Origin: Opitutaceae bacterium UBA3033
Lineage (GTDB): Bacteria > Verrucomicrobiota > Verrucomicrobiia > Opitutales > Opitutaceae
Assembly: GCA_002367815.1 (NCBI GenBank)
Contig: DFDG01000134.1
Span: 1 to 6,157 of the forward strand
Direction of reading: 5' to 3'
DNA: 6,157 bases
Below the pieces are notes generated by a model, which was given only the letters and a program-made list of their open reading frames with translations, was not told the DNA's origin and did no database searches. The stretch's first letter is position 1. The number at the start of each line of letters is the position of its first letter. The position numbers and the translations under genes were made by a program. Shown here piece by piece: positions 5,558 through 6,157 of the stretch.

Positions 5558-6157
5558 GCCCGGACAATTGCTCTCGTCGGATCCGAGATCCACTCACTCC
5601 AGGAGCCGGCATATAGCGCGGAACCCGTGAGTCCGGCATACTCCATCGCGAAAAGGTTGACGCACGCCGTCACGCCCGAGCCGCATTGATGAATCACTTG
5701 ATCGGGTCGCCATGCGCCTATAATCGACAAAAAATCCTGACGCAACTCGGCCACCGAACGCATCGTCATATCCGGATAAAGATTCTCCTTATAGCAACGA
5801 TTCACGGCGGTGGGGATATGACCGGCAACCTTATCGATGGGTTCTACTTCACCTCGAAACCGCTCTGGAGCACGTGCATCGACCACCAGAGATTCAGCCT
5901 CAGCAATACCATGAGCAACCTCATCGGTATTTCGTAGCGCCATCGATTTGGATTTGACGACAAAATGGCCCGTCGCACGTGGCGTCGGGTCAGTTGTCCT
6001 CATCGGATGCCCCCCGGTAATCCACTTCGGCAGCCCGCCATCAAGCACCGACACGTTCGTCAATCCGATCCATCGGGCCATCCACCAAAGCCGAGAGGCA
6101 TACTGCCCACCCACATCATCGTAGGCTACAATTTGGCTCGAATCCGTCACCCCACGG
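5554..6157 (-). CDS. sseA: Thiosulfate/3-mercaptopyruvate sulfurtransferase (rhodanese), N-terminus cut off
   Basis: The minus-strand frame is open from the window edge to the TGA at 5556-5554, giving 201 visible codons. Full-length homologues have about 280 residues, so some 80 at the N-terminus lie outside. The visible part begins in the inactive first rhodanese domain (IVAYDD, ASRLWWMARWIGL, VSVLDGGLPKW). It passes a linker and enters the catalytic domain: VVDARAPERFRGEVEP, DKVAGHIPTAVN, then the active loop CGSGVTAC, whose first Cys (5685-5683) carries the persulfide. CGSGVTA is the mercaptopyruvate type; thiosulfate-preferring enzymes usually have CRKGVTA. It ends with the usual LYAGSWSEW. 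The role is sulfur transfer from 3-mercaptopyruvate to thiol or cyanide acceptors in the cytosol. A GTG at 6150 is internal to the domain and not the real start. It converges on the lipocalin gene with a 4-base gap. Confidence 0.93.
   Translation of the reverse strand, partial: RGVTDSSQIVAYDDVGGQYASRLWWMARWIGLTNVSVLDGGLPKWITGGHPMRTTDPTPRATGHFVVKSKSMALRNTDEVAHGIAEAESLVVDARAPERFRGEVEPIDKVAGHIPTAVNRCYKENLYPDMTMRSVAELRQDFLSIIGAWRPDQVIHQCGSGVTACVNLFAMEYAGLTGSALYAGSWSEWISDPTRAIVRA

Overview
The window holds six protein-coding loci: one broken gene, two genes cut by the window ends, and otherwise tightly packed bacterial coding sequence of moderate GC. No RNA gene, CRISPR array, phage gene or insertion sequence was recognised. 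The organism looks like a free-living, probably Gram-negative bacterium, since it has a lipobox-bearing Blc-type lipocalin. The style of the transhydrogenase N-terminus, the sulfurtransferase and the cytoplasmic-looking beta-helix protein suggested the Planctomycetota/Verrucomicrobiota group to me. That is an impression from remembered sequences, not a demonstrated assignment.

Left part (1-4209), all minus strand, transcribed from right to left: a soluble pyridine nucleotide transhydrogenase (SthA; 4209-2746); an Old Yellow Enzyme family flavin ene-reductase (2658-1576); a pseudogene related to PD-(D/E)XK-type MmcB-like proteins (1526-860), with one in-frame stop and two single-base frameshifts; and the start of a right-handed parallel beta-helix protein (737 to beyond base 1). 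Gaps of 87, 49 and 122 bases would allow a single transcript. However, an inverted repeat just upstream of the ene-reductase suggests it may have its own control.

Right part (4265-6157): a DTW-domain protein, the family of tRNA-uridine aminocarboxypropyltransferases, is divergent from sthA across only 55 bases. It is followed after 22 bases by a lipocalin lipoprotein (Blc type) on the same strand. The lipocalin converges with a minus-strand two-domain sulfurtransferase (mercaptopyruvate type, CGSGVTA loop) that runs off the right end. The stop codons of these two convergent genes lie in one 12-base perfect palindrome.

Functionally, SthA interconverts NADPH and NADH, and the neighbouring ene-reductase uses reduced pyridine nucleotide, so these two form a plausible redox pair. 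The lipocalin, sulfurtransferase and ene-reductase all fit envelope, oxidative or electrophile stress housekeeping, but no shared pathway is shown by the sequence. I did not find a convincing undescribed system. The items most worth a second look are the decayed gene, the beta-helix protein without a signal peptide, the overlapping start region of sthA, and the candidate operator before the ene-reductase.
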